This document shows positions 48,557 through 60,190 of a stretch of 64,000 bases of DNA, piece after piece. How positions within the stretch are numbered: position 1 is the stretch's first letter; each line of letters starts with the position of its first letter. Under the pieces are notes generated by a model, which worked only from the letters and a program-made list of their open reading frames with translations, was not told the origin of the DNA and did no database searches. The stretch comes from Smallanthus sonchifolius. Taxonomy: Eukaryota; Streptophyta; Magnoliopsida; Asterales; Asteraceae. Position numbers and translations under genes: made by a program. The stretch spans positions 33,304,001 to 33,368,000 of the forward strand of contig CM042043.1 of NCBI GenBank assembly GCA_023525975.1. Reading direction: 5' to 3'.

Positions 48557-49848
48557 GAGTTTATCCTTCCTTATCCATCCACTAAACCTAAAATAACAGT
48601 TTATACATGGTTAAATACATAATCACACCACTAAGGGTGTTAAGGTTGCTTATTGAAATTGCTTATATGCTTATTGTTTTTTTTCAAATAAGCTTCAAAA
48701 CAACTTGTTTCACTCACAAACATAAGAGATTCCAGTTGGAATTTTTGTTAGTTCAAAACAATTCAATTACCAATTATATAAACATAAAAGATGCACACAA
48801 ATACATATACAGCGATAGGGATATGTTATACCTAGAAGACATGGGTGCACAATGGATCAAGATAAATCGGGCAATCCAAGACGTTTGTATCCGTCAACAC
48901 AACCTGTAGTTCTCCATTGGCGTTGTTAAGCACAAATGAGTCAGTAGGAAAGGCAGCAGCGACATTCGATAGCCCTGGTAGTAACGATGCCGCCATAGAT
49001 GGAATCATCTGTTGCAGCTGATTTTACCCCTCCGATACCGGCTCCGCCTCTCCATCATCACATAAGGTATGATCGATCCGTAAAATAGCACATCTCAAAC
49101 ATCGAAGGAAGGCATATCTCAAACATCCAAGTGATTTCAAAATCTTAAAATCAAACCGTTCAATTGAAGAAACAACTAAATAAAATACAAAGAAAACTTC
49201 ACTCGATTTTACCTGCAAACTTGAATCGTTGAAGAAGACTGAAGATGGAGATGGTGACTGTTGTTGTTGGGTGTAAGGAAGGGGGAGACGGGAGGATTTG
49301 GAAGAAAGGGGGAAGGAATAGGGTTTACGATGTTCGAAAATTTTCTTAACCCGGGTCTTTTAGATCCGCGAAATGGGTGACAGTGGTTTGGGGGGGGATG
49401 GTTGAGCAAATGTTTCTTTTAGTTTCTCGGCATACTCATCGTCATCAGCAACATAATCATCCTACATATTTGAAATAAACTATTGTTATAATTATTTAAA
49501 TTCAACGTTTCTCATAATCAATTATGTACCCAAACATCTGCATCAGGAATCAATCGTTTCGTACCATATGCATCTGAACTTATACAGTAAAAGTCAACAC
49601 TCACCAAATTAACTACTTTAAACGCAGCATTTTCATACCGAGCTTTCGCTTTTTTAAACAACGCCTTCAAAAGAGCGATTCAATGTCAAAAATCATGAAG
49701 ACTTTTACAATTATAATCAAATTGAAAGCTAAAATTCACCTTAGCGAAACCTTCTTCTTACCGTGAGAGCGACACGTGTCAAAAATAAAGCTAGCTTTTA
49801 TTGTGAGAGCGACACGTGTCAAAAAATGTATTCCTTTATTAGTATAGA

Positions 49849-50280
49849 CCAGCTTTAAACCCATGTGTTATATGGGGTGAACGTCAACAACACAAATGTT
49901 TAAATAAAGCGATTAGAAGGTTGTATACATTAAAATACATTTCATACCACTTTCAAATTGTTTGAAATGTGAAGTCCCATCAACATGTTTCTTTTTTAGG
50001 TAAAAATTTTCATTTGACTCGTTTAAGATTACAAAAATAAATTATGGTACTTATGGACAACACATTTCTCATTCTTTGATAAGAGATAATAAGAGACAAT
50101 GATTGTCCAATCTTTAATGTGTTAGAGGATTAACTTAATCCATATTAAATGTTCCAATATCTTCTTGATGTAATTTGATTAATAAATAAAATTATCATTA
50201 TGCAAATGCTCGACATGCCGCCCGAATCATAAAATGCAATACCATCTTTCATTTCAAAGTAATTCTTGAACTAATTAAAC
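49849..50280 (-). mobile_element. Helitron 3' end (H5) directly abutting H4
   Basis: On the minus strand the sequence reads ...CACATGGGTTTAAAGCTGG and then immediately the TCTATAC start of H4. CTGG fits the CTRR end rule and the CCATATAACACATGGG hairpin lies just inside. The 5' end of H5 was not found; the SIRE remnant starts at about 50290. Confidence 0.5.
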
Positions 50281-50289
50281 TCTTTTCAA

Positions 50290-50520
50290 TCTATCCAGAG
50301 ATACAGTTAAATCATCAACATATGTGATAACTGATGTTAAAGGAAACAAGATTAAAGGTTCGAGAAAGGCCATTTTAAAAATGTCAAAACAGGACATCAA
50401 GACCTTATCTGAAATTCCTCTAGACATTCCCAACAAAGACACAAGAGGTTTTGAGACTGCAAGGATCATCCACCACATGCAAAAATTACAAGAACAAAGG
50501 TTTAAGAGTTTTGTTAGCAT
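50290..50520 (+). pseudogene. C-terminus of a SIRE third ORF (second locus)
   Basis: The plus-strand frame encodes YVITDVKGNKIKGSRKAI and QDIKTLSEIPLDIPNKDTRG and then HHMQKLQEQR, aligning with the end of the minus-strand third ORF at 28109-28330. The stop of that ORF is lost here, and the frame reads on through the polypurine tract into the LTR. Everything upstream in this element is missing. Confidence 0.75.
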
Positions 50521-50525
50521 CAGTT

Positions 50526-50534
50526 TAGGGGGAG
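50526..50534 (+). promoter_or_regulatory. Polypurine tract of the SIRE remnant
   Basis: TAGGGGGAG, three bases before the LTR start. Confidence 0.7.
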
Positions 50535-50721
50535 TTTGTAGAGATATAAGACTGATGGCTACACAATCTTCTAAGTATTTTTGCTATTGACATTCAAGTT
50601 TTGCTGCTGATAGTTAGTCTATGTTGCAGATAGTTGTTCTTGCTACCGATGAGCAACTTTGCTGCTGATAGACTAACTCCTCCTGAAGACCATTGTTGCT
50701 GCTGATAGGCATATCAGCAAC

Positions 50722-52436
50722 TGATGTGTTGCAAAGTACACATGCGTTTATGTTGTATTTCGTGTCGTTTTCGTATAGTTTTATAGTCGTTTTGAGTCAT
50801 TTATAGTTAGTATTGAGTTAATTCTTGTTTTGTAGGTAATCGGGTCACTTTGGAGCTTAAACGATCAAGAACAGTGAAGAAACGAGCACACAAGAACCCG
50901 GGATGAGAAACGGAAAAAGTCGAGAAAGAGTCCAACCTTAAAAGAGGCATATCTCGGGCTAGAAAATTAGTTACGGGGCCCATTTTATATCGATTTAGGG
51001 TAGCTCGACGAGAAGAGTTCAAAACTCTAGGTTTCCCTCACGGTACGCGAGAGATAGGGCAAGTTTTCTCGCGGTACGCGAGGGACCAGAAATCCTGCGC
51101 GACTATTTTGTATCCCGCGGTACGCGAGAGACCATAGATATGGGCTTTTTGGCCTATTTTCAAGGTGTAAAAGGTTATGTTCGATCCTATGGTTTATTAT
51201 TCGATTACAGACGTAAAGTTGAGAGCTTTTTGGTGATTCGAAGTGGGAGAAAACTTCTAGGATCAATTGGGAGTGTTAATTGAAGTTGGAGATCGGGTCA
51301 ATTACGCCATCCAGTTCACATTTTCTTTCTTTGTTTTACTTTTCCAGAATTGAAACCATGTTATCCATGTTTGATTCTTCTGTTTTGAATGTTTTAGACA
51401 TGATTCTTGGCTAGATCTTTGATACTACCTAGGTTACATGATGATTACTTGTTAAAGTTTCTATTTTTATTCAGTTTTGGATCTAATGATGGTTTAATGA
51501 TTATGTAAAGGATCTCATGTTAATTATTATGATGAATATGCATGTTTTGATTTGATGTATGCTTGATTATGATTTCATGCGTTAATTGTGGTTGCCTGCC
51601 AGGTTGATTAGCGTATCTAGGTCATACACCTTAGGGTTCGTGGTCGTTTGTTTTAGTTACTAGACATAGTAGCCATAGGAGTTGTGATTGAGTATCCTTA
51701 GATTTGAATGTGTGTCCTATCTTAATACCTGAGAGGTGAGAGATAGTTGTCTAGTCTTCGTCATTAGGAATCCGAGTGTTAACGGTCTGAGAGGACGTTG
51801 GTATTAGGTGTCTAGTGATTGTTGCTAGTTAAAATCATAGTTGTCACCCTGAGATTACCCCGTACATTCCTTGAATGTATTGTGAACAGTGAGACTGAAA
51901 GTGATCTGTCTTTAGGGTACATTGTCATAGTTGAAAATACCCGAGAGGTGATCCAACCATCCGGTGAGTTTAGTACACTTTAGGTTCCTTAGTTAGTGAC
52001 ACTCTGAGAATGATTAGGGATCCACTAGGTAGTCTTTAGTTTTCATCTTTAGAAACTCATATCCATCTTAGTTTCCAGAACCGGTAGGAGTTGAGCTTTG
52101 CAAGTAGGATTCCGACCTGGTGGTATTCTTCCCATTCTTGATTTTACCTTAGCTTTTGTCTTGATAGTTTGAGTCGACCTTAGTTTTCTGCATTCTTTAG
52201 TTAATTCAGTAGTGTAGTCAACCCTCAAACCAATCAAATCTTAAGTATGAGTCAGAGTCTAGTTTTGTTATTCAGTGTCTCTAGGGTTCGATATTCCGGT
52301 TTACCATTAAGCTGTGCTACACTCGATAGGTATACTTGCTTGTCAGTGCGGTTTAGTTCATAGATTTTCCATCTTATTACTTAGGAGTCTAGGTTAGGTT
52401 TTGTTAGTTATTTTATAGACCGTCTGGACGACATCA
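50722..52436 (+). repeat. Solo LTR, probably Athila/Tat-type gypsy (1715 bp)
   Basis: Starts TGATGTGTTGCAAAG and ends CGACATCA (inverted TGATG...CATCA ends), flanked by GCAAC (50717-50721) and ACAAC (52437-52441), a 5-bp duplication with one difference. The orientation is not certain. The ends fit Athila/Tat-type LTRs. It contains a triple CTCGCG-GTA-CGCGAG motif. Confidence 0.6.
51034..51130. repeat. Three hairpin-forming CGCGGTACGCGAG units
   Basis: CTCACGGTACGCGAG, CTCGCGGTACGCGAG (51068-51082) and CCCGCGGTACGCGAG at about 32- and 46-bp spacing. Each can form a 5-6 bp stem with a GTA loop. They are GC-rich in an otherwise AT-rich LTR. Confidence 0.8.
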
Positions 52437-52936
52437 ACAACAACTAGCAACTTTGCTGCTAATAGGCATATCTTCAGCAACATTGACTTTGCTGCTAACA
52501 GTCCTTTCTGCCACAACTAACAGTACGATCAAAAGAAGGACTGTGATTGGTGCAAAAAATAGTGCTCACACAACTCACCAGGTGTCTCAGCAACTCAGCA
52601 GAGATTCTCATCATAAGAATTCAGAGCATGTCCCAACAATTGTCTTTTGCTAATAACCAATTGTAGAATAGCACCTTGTCGGTTTTAATATCAACGGCTT
52701 TGTGTTTTATCTGATCTTTAGAATAAAGGGTTTGTCTTGATTCTAAGTTACTATATATGTTTTGTTTATTCTTCTTTGTATGTGTGTTTCATAGAGTTTT
52801 CTATGAAACTTGTAGCATTGAAGAATGAAATACAATTTGCACTTATCAATATTCTCTTTGTTGTTACTTGTTACATTCATAGTTATTGTTTCCACCAATA
52901 TAAACTAAAATAGCCTTGTAATCTTACGATCCTACA

Positions 52937-53473
52937 ATATAATGCGTATTAAGTATTGTATACGTTTCGAGGGTGGATGGGACCTACGGGTGGAACGATT
53001 ATCTTATCATACTGGTGAAAGGTAGGCTAGTAGGGTAGGATGGTTTGCCCATTTTATACTGGTGAAAGGTAGGCCAGTGACGGGAACGGTTGACCAATTA
53101 TATATATAACAAAAGCTTATTAGTTTTGTGTAAACTAATGGGTGGGACATGGGATTGCTAGTGATCGGATAATAACCATGTGGTAAAGGTTCATGAACTC
53201 ACCAACTTATGTTGACCCAGTTGCTTTAATTATTTCTAAAAGGTTATTGCAGGAACTGACGAATGGAGGCATGTTTGGAAGAGCTATAAGGCCTGCGGTG
53301 TTTTGAGTTCCTTGTCAGGAACTGATGTTTGATGTTTTGGTTTAGTTTGTCATAGACGTTTTCGTCATGATGTAAACAGTTTAGTTATTAATAAAATATT
53401 TATTGTTTAGATTCTGCTGTGTGTTCTGTACCATGCGCCACGTATAACTAGTGCCTGAGACTGGGGTGTGACA
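52937..53473 (+). repeat. Gypsy LTR remnant (3' part)
   Basis: Ends GGGGTGTGACA like the other gypsy LTRs here, and the left part is missing where the SIRE LTR begins. No internal domain follows. Confidence 0.5.
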
Positions 53474-53733
53474 AATGGATTTTTGAAAACGATCGGTTTC
53501 GGTTAATTGGTTATTGGTAGTCATTTGGTTCGGTTAACCGCTAAACCAAAACTTTTGACATAATCTAAAAAAATTGAATTTTTTATTAAGAATTTGACTA
53601 CAAATCAAACCTAAATGCATATTATAACTAAATTGGCTAAATGATATATTTTTTTTATAAAACTAACAGAATTTTAACGTAAACAATTATGTATGAAGTG
53701 TAATGCGTTTCTTAAAATTTACATAGTTATATG

Positions 53734-54426
53734 TAGGGGTGTTCATCGGGTTTTTTAATCGGGTTTCGGGTTATTCGGTCCGGGTTATTCGAGTTTTTTG
53801 TTATAAGAATCCTACCCGTTTACCGACCCAAATAAGATTCGGGTTAATCAGTTTTGAGTTATTTGGTTTCGGGTTAATTGGTATTCGGGTTTTTAAATAC
53901 CAGTTGCAACGCATACTTTATTATTTAACTTAATATTATATTTATTAAATAATAAACACAAAATGTCAAATAAAAACCTTCTCAATATGATTTTTCATTC
54001 AAACCCATACACTAAACACATATTAACTAAAAAAACACCAAATAAAATAATCAAAAAACTAAAGTGTATCAACCAATCCTATAAACTAAAAAAAATGACA
54101 AATCGTATCAACCAACAAACTCGTTAACAATGTTCACTCTTCAAATTCTTACATTCATGTCCGCTCGTACTTTTCAATCATAAATTAAAAAAAAGTGAAA
54201 TAAAATAAGCATTAAAAATGGTTAGATGTATACTGAGCTAAGATACAAATAAATAATAATAATAAAATACCTTTTTATTATTATTACCCGATTAACCTTT
54301 TTTTAACCCAATTATCAAACCGAATACTACCTTCGGGTTCGGGTTGTTCGGGTTCCATCTTAATCGGGTTCGGGTTAATTTGGGTCGGGTTCAGTATTCG
54401 GGTTTCGGATAAAATGAACACCCCTA
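53734..54426. mobile_element. hAT-type MITE rich in CGGGTT words (693 bp)
   Basis: Ends TAGGGGTGTTCAT and ATGAACACCCCTA are perfect inverted repeats, flanked by perfect 8-bp GTTATATG (53726-53733 and 54427-54434). Both arms are made of degenerate TCGGGTTCGGGT repeats, and the middle is AT-rich. Confidence 0.85.
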
Positions 54427-54517
54427 GTTATATGTGTGTGTCTATATATATAATAGGTTCGGTTCTGTTACGTCAAACACCAAGACTGAACTGCAAATTT
54501 ACATAGTTATTTAATTA

Positions 54518-55208
54518 CTAGGTTAGTTCCCGTGTATTACACGGTTAATGAAAAAAACGTATATTATTCATAAGTGTCTAAATAAGAATTACTTTACATA
54601 GTAAAAAAAAAATAAAATTACAATTACATTCACAAAACCAAATTACACAAGGTAAATTTTTTTGATTTTAGAAAATTGATTTTGATTAATTGTTATTTGC
54701 TTAACAAAGATAAGTTGTTAATTTTTTTAAAAAAAATATCAATTTAATTATCTAATTATAGTAAATTTGCGAGAGTTAATTTATTGATTTTGTTATAATT
54801 TAAATAATACAAAGTTCAAAATTTTCAAATCAAACAGTTTTTAAGTTCTAGTCAAATGATATTAAATAATTTTAACAATTATATTTGTTAAACATTTATT
54901 ATTTGTGAGAGGTTTAAAATCTTAAATTATAATTAAACTTTAGGTGGGAAAATCATTTTATAAAAACCTTTATTTATTAGGGAGTATAGATTAGTATTTT
55001 TCTTTAATTAGTTATATTTTGAATTCTTATTATATATTCTTATTTAATACAATTATTATTCTTCTTTAATAATATATTTATAATATCATTATTATTTAAT
55101 AAGATATAGGTGCATTTATTAGGAGAGAGAGGCGGGAAAACCAATGTGAGAAGGCATGAGAGAGTGACATGTGACAATCCAAAACCTTTATTTATTAGTA
55201 TGTATAGA
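54518..55208 (-). mobile_element. Non-autonomous Helitron H6 (691 bp)
   Basis: On the minus strand it starts TCTATACATACTAATAAATA after an A and ends with CCGTGTAATACACGG, then GAACTAACCTAG, followed by T. It has a CACATG core about 35 bp from the 5' end. Its 5' end lies roughly 30-100 bp before the transcribed region of the FLX-like gene. Confidence 0.75.
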
Positions 55209-55773
55209 TATTGAAGTAACCGGGTCGGGTTAAAACTGGGTGTAAGATACCGAGAAGCTCATAGCATAGCGCCGCTGCAAGGCGGACTTGACCTTCCGTC
55301 AAACTCTGTTTCTCTCTCTCCATCGAAGACGGGAGACTCCGAACCCTCAGGTTAGATCTTCTTGTTCATTTTTGTAGGGTTTTCTTATCCTTCGCATTCC
55401 TCCTTTGATGCATGCCTCTTTCGATTTTAACTTCTTGCCAATTAGGGCTTTTAACCATCTACTTGAATCGGTGATCATGTCTCTTCCGATTTTATTATCT
55501 GTTGATTAAATGGCTATCGATATCAGAGTTGAATTCAATTTTCGAAATATTAATTAGGGTTTTTTGTGTTGTGGACATATATCTTCTAGCAGGATAATAT
55601 ATTCGTTTGAGTTAAACTTATGGTTTCATGTATATGCTTGCACTTGCTATTATGAGTTTAACTTCAGCCTAGTTTCTTGTTGTTAATTGCTTATTTAGGT
55701 ATATTTGTATACTACATTTAATACACCAACGAAGGAGTTGGGTTATTTCGTTTGTTGAATTTCTTTGAGAAAG

Positions 55774-58160
55774 ATGGCTGGGAGGAATCGTGGACCTCCG
55801 CTTCCACCACATGGTGGAATGCCGCTCATACACGAGCCACCATTTGGAAGGAATCTAGGCCCAATGCCTCACCCTGCCTTGCTTGAAGAGATGAGGGAAG
55901 CTGAGTTTGCAAGGGGTCTTAGACCACCCCCACCTCACCCTGCTATTATTGAGGAGCGATTAGCAGCTCAACATCAGGACATTCAGGGGCTATTGGTCGA
56001 TAATCAACGGTTAGCTGCAACCCATGTTGCACTTAAGCAGGAATTAGAAGCTGCACAACATGAGCTTCAACAAACCGATCATTTTGCTAGAAACTTCCTC
56101 ATGGAGAAGGATATGCAGATGAGAGAATTGTATGAGAAGTCAGCCAAAATGGAACATGATCTTCATGGGGTTGAAGGCATGCGTGCTGAGCTTATGAAGC
56201 TGCATGCTGATATTAAGGAATTGACTGCCACACGTCAGAAGCTTACTGCTCAAGTTCAGGCTATGAGCCAAGATTTTGCTAGAGCTAATGCTGATTTGCA
56301 GCAAGTTCCAGCACTCAAGTCAGAAATTGGAGGGCTTAGGCAGGAACTGCAACGTGTAAGGTAAGTTTTTGATCTCTAATCATAATTGTAGCTTTTTAAA
56401 TTTTTTTTTTCTAGCATACCATTTAATCAGTTATGCTGAGGTGTTGATGTTTATTCACTTTGTATGTTATCCCACAAGTTATACTTTGTAGATAATGAAC
56501 AACAATAAAAGTTGACATGAAAAGTAAAGTTCTTAAAAAAGGCTCACACTTTATCTTTAAGTGATGGCATTCTTATGCTTTATTTAGTAGCAGAAGCCAA
56601 GAATTCTTACTTCTATCAGTTCTTATTAGCTAACTGCCTAAAACTAAAGGTGGCAATTACGACCCATTCTCTTATGAATGGTTTGATTTGGCTTTTGTTT
56701 CTCTCTAACGGTCAAATGGGGCATATAAAAAAGATTTAGTCAAAAAAGGAACGACTCAAATGGGTTGAAAGGATCAAAAATCGTCCAAAGCCTATTTTAA
56801 AGCATACAACCTTCTAAACCACTTTACGCAGAATATAATACTGATACTGTATATTTGTAATAATATACCTTTTTGTGTTTTGAAGTGATCCAACTCGATA
56901 TGTATTAAAAGTTACCTATTTCAAACCATTAGCCAGCCCACCCATTTTGCCTTGTTCATCTAATACAATCTATGGGAAGTGCCTTTTTTTCTCTCTTACA
57001 TTCTTCAACTGCAATTCTTGATATATGTATGTGTGTATGCATATACAAATGTATATGACGTGACGTCTGAGAAAATGCCATGAATTATTTTCTTAAATGC
57101 TAATTAGCCCAATGGGGAGTGGAAGCTCTTAGTTTTCTTGATATGCGACTAGGATCTTTGTAAATGGATGTTAAATTTTGTTTATTTGAAGAAACACCAT
57201 CTGTTTTCATGTTTCCTTTTTTTCCTTCAAAATTCGTAACTACCTAAAAACCATATTACTTTGCATATGAACGTCTATTGACATGATATTGTCTTCTTCA
57301 AGGGCTGCAATTGAACATGAGAAAAAGGGGCATGCAGAGAACTATGAACATGGTCAAGTGATGGAGAAAAATTTACTCTCTATGGCTCGTGAGCTGGAAA
57401 AGTTACGTGCTGAGATGGCTAATGCTGAAAAAAGGGCCCGTGCTTCTGCAGCAGTAGGGAATCCCAATCCTGGTATGAAAAAGGGATTACACGGTTACAC
57501 CTTCATTAGGGGGTGTCTGACATTGCTTATTAAAACTGCTTATCTGCTTAAAGTGTTTGATACAACTATAAGCTGTTTTGAGGGTCTTTGGGATTGTTTA
57601 TCCAGATTGCTTATCTGACTATTTGTGAGGAAACAAGCTGTCTAGAATAAACAGTTTGGACGTTGCTATTTCCAAACTGCTTATTTTAAAAAAACAATAA
57701 GCAAATAAGCCGTCATAGTAGGCAATTCCAAACACCCACATAACACTCTCATTTTGCATTTTAATGGTTATCTTGGGTGTTTTTACACAGGCTATAACAC
57801 AAATTATGGCAATGCTGAAGCGAACTATGGAGTGAATCCTTATCCTGCAAATTACGGGATGAGTTCTACTAATCAAATGAATCCTGTATGCTATCTCATT
57901 AATTTAAATTTTCTTATTTTTTGTTTGAGGTGTAGTTTGTGCACTGCCACACCTGATTATTTTCATTATGTTGCATCTGTTTTATTACTTAAGAGTTTGT
58001 TTAAAAAGAACCATTCTTTTCGAGTTTTTGGGGATTAAACTTTTATACTACTGTTACAAACTATCAGGTGCAACCTAGTGCCGAAGGCTATCCTCAGTAT
58101 GGAGCTGGACCTGGATCATGGGGCTCATATGATATGCAACGGGCTCAAGGACACAGATGA
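55774..58160 (+). CDS. FLX-like coiled-coil protein (FLX-LIKE family), four coding exons
   Basis: Coding exons 55774-56360, 57303-57472, 57791-57885 and 58068-58160 give 314 residues with consistent phase and GT-AG introns. A 5' UTR exon probably ends at 55350 (CCCTCAG|GTTAGA). The N-terminus is Pro/Gly-rich (MAGRNRGPPLPPHGGMP). A long coiled coil covers about residues 60-245, and the tail is Gly/Tyr/Asn-rich. This layout matches FLX and FLX-LIKE proteins, which in Arabidopsis work with FRIGIDA to keep FLC transcribed and delay flowering; several paralogues have less defined roles. I recall the best Arabidopsis match as FLX-LIKE 1 (AT3G14750). The frame is intact. A hAT-like MITE sits in coding intron 2 and Helitron H6 lies just upstream. 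Confidence 0.9.
57509..57738. mobile_element. hAT-like MITE in an FLX-like intron
   Basis: Left end GGGGGTGTCTGACATTGCTTA and right end, reverse-complemented, GGGTGTTTGGAATTGCCTAC are similar inverted ends. The intron splice sites are not touched. A related start (AAGGGTGTTAAGGTTGCTTA) occurs at 48635 in Helitron H4. The TSD is unclear. Confidence 0.5.
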
Positions 58161-59247
58161 ACTGTCTCATGCTAAGCTGTGGTCTCTTAGATCGCTTATC
58201 GGAGCAGAAGTATGGTACTCTGAATTGAAGTCTAGGTTTGTTTGAAATGTTAGTCTCATAAGAGGCATTTATTAATATATGCATATGCTACTTTGGATAT
58301 TGTTACTTTTCAGCAAAATCTAGCAGTTAATTTGAACTTAGAATTGGCTTTTCATATTGATGACATCCGTCTCCTACTCTCTGTGTCATCTAAAGCATAC
58401 ATGTATGCTATCATTTGAATTATTTTCTTGACTTAACTTGTTCTATAATTAAATGTGGATGTGCAAGATGTGGGATAAAAACTTGTTATTTACATTGTGC
58501 TTTAATTAGCTTATATAATTTATAATAGAAAGAACTTCAATATGTGTAGTGTGAATGGCATATATCCTTGATTAAATCTTCAGCTACTCAAGCCTGTATT
58601 TACGTGACATGGGTTTAACCTACTCTGACCATCTCTTTTTTTTTGAAGACCCATGACTTAGCAAGGGATGTTTAGTTAAGGTTTGTAATCTGTTATCCAT
58701 GCTCATTAAGCTTCTACAATACGTTCATTCGTTAAGTAATGTGTCAAAGCTTTAAATGTCTTTGGAAATACATAATGGTTTTGGTGATTTTTTATTACAA
58801 TCTTGGGTAACAGGTGTGTGGAGTTTCTTTTTAATTTAGGTGAATTAGTGTTGCTAAGCTTATGGATGTACATGTACAATTGCATCAACTTGTAAATATA
58901 CCAACCGTCATGTATCTTTTAGAGATCAGTTCCTGTACAAGTACAACTGAGCCTAGAGCTAAATATGCCAGCTAGGGACTTAATTACTACAACAAGTTTG
59001 GGTACCGAGGCTATAGAACCTCTTGGGTTTTAGGGCTATATGGTCACTTTATGTTATGTGTTTCTTGTTGCATTTTTAGATATGAAGAAGTTCTCTGCAT
59101 TCTGAAAAAGATTCAAGATGCTGCATTAGATCAGTCATGTATGTGTGCCTGTGGTGTTGTAAATTATTGATCATGTGCTTTGCATCATTGGTAAACAAGG
59201 GAAATGCTGATTATTTGTTCGTATGCTGATTATAAGTTTACCGTAAC
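58161..59247 (+). other. 3' flank of the FLX-like gene
   Basis: Contains the 3' UTR and then intergenic sequence. No further gene is seen. Confidence 0.4.
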
Positions 59248-59725
59248 CATGGTTGTAAAAATCGCTAGGCGCTAGTCGGGCGGTGGGGTGGGGCCTAGGC
59301 CTAGGCGGGATTAATCGGGGCCTAGGCGGGATTAATCGGATTGGAATTTTTATATGTAATTTTCAGTTTTTTATATATATACACACATTTTTATATGTAA
59401 TTTTCAAAATTATATATATACACACACACATTTTTTAAAGAAGCTGGAAATTACAAGAACTAAACTGAAAATCGCCGGAAATTTGCCCGAAAGTCGCCGG
59501 AATCTCGCCGGAACTTGCCTGAATCTCGCCGGAACCCTACCGGAATATCACCGAAAAAACGGGAAGTGGCCGATTTTTGGCCGACTAGGTCCGATTAGGC
59601 CCGCCTAGGCCCGATTTTGACCCAATTTTTCCGATTAGCGATTTTTAGTCCGATTTGGCCAAAATTAATCCTCGACCCGCCGCCTAGCGACTAATCGGCG
59701 CCTAGGCGCGATTTTTACAACACTG
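59248..59725. mobile_element. Mutator-like MITE with GCCTAGGCG repeats (478 bp)
   Basis: Ends CATGGTTGTAAAAATCGC and, reverse-complemented, CAGTGTTGTAAAAATCGCG are inverted copies. It is flanked by ACCGTAAC (59240-59247 and 59726-59733). Inner arms carry GCCTAGGCGGGATTAATCGG units and CGCCGGAA repeats. Confidence 0.75.
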
Positions 59726-59834
59726 ACCGTAACAAGTATTGTGGTGTTACAGTTTGCTAGCTAAATCCGTCTTATGGCTCTAGGAGGATCAAGTTATCTT
59801 AACTTTTAGAAGTTACTAAATTATCATTTGGTTT

Positions 59835-60190
59835 TGAAGCCCCGGAACACCAATTACGAACATAAAATAGAAGAATGATCAAAACACCATGATCGACACT
59901 TTTTAATAATTCTGGAAAATGGAAATAATGAAAAACAAAACATCAACCCTTTAAACAAACTCTTTAGGACCCAACCCTAACTTAATCTCCAAGCTAAATA
60001 ACCTCCTAAAATAAACATACCAAATAAAACACCATACCATAAACTAAAAATACCAAATAAACAAACTTAACCTAAACTACCATACCAAACAATCGACCCA
60101 AATAAAAATACTTAACCCAAATCGGAATTTAACCCTTCCACTTCATGTTCTAGATTTTCACATGTGATCCAACAAAGGATTAGTCCAACA
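59835..60190 (-). repeat. 3' LTR of the decayed copia element
   Basis: 356 bp, TGAAGCCCC to CCAACA on the + strand. It aligns with 62265 onward (ATGATCAAAACACC, GACTCTTT words). Confidence 0.7.

Larger units (their letters stand above)
44655..49848 (-). mobile_element. Helitron H4 (5.2 kb) carrying captured gene exons
   Basis: On the minus strand it begins TCTATACTAATAAAGG at 49848, with GACACGTGTC about 30 bp inside and a second copy 40 bp further in. It ends with hairpin-like CCCCGTGTATCACACATG, then TCTCTAACCTAG, followed by T at 44654. No Rep/helicase is seen, so it is non-autonomous. It holds XBAT-like ankyrin exons at 47963-48556 and another spliced-looking exon at 47638-47796. The stretch 44700-47600 shows no gene I can name. 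Confidence 0.7.
50537..52936 (+). repeat. 3' LTR of the SIRE remnant, split by a solo LTR
   Basis: Starts TGTAGAGATATAAG and ends ATCTTACGATCCTACA. The last 60 bp match the inverse of the LTR starts at 12471 and 39218. Without the insert (50722-52436) it is about 680 bp. It carries the same TTGCTGCTGATAG words. Diverged, so older than the other copies. Confidence 0.8.
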
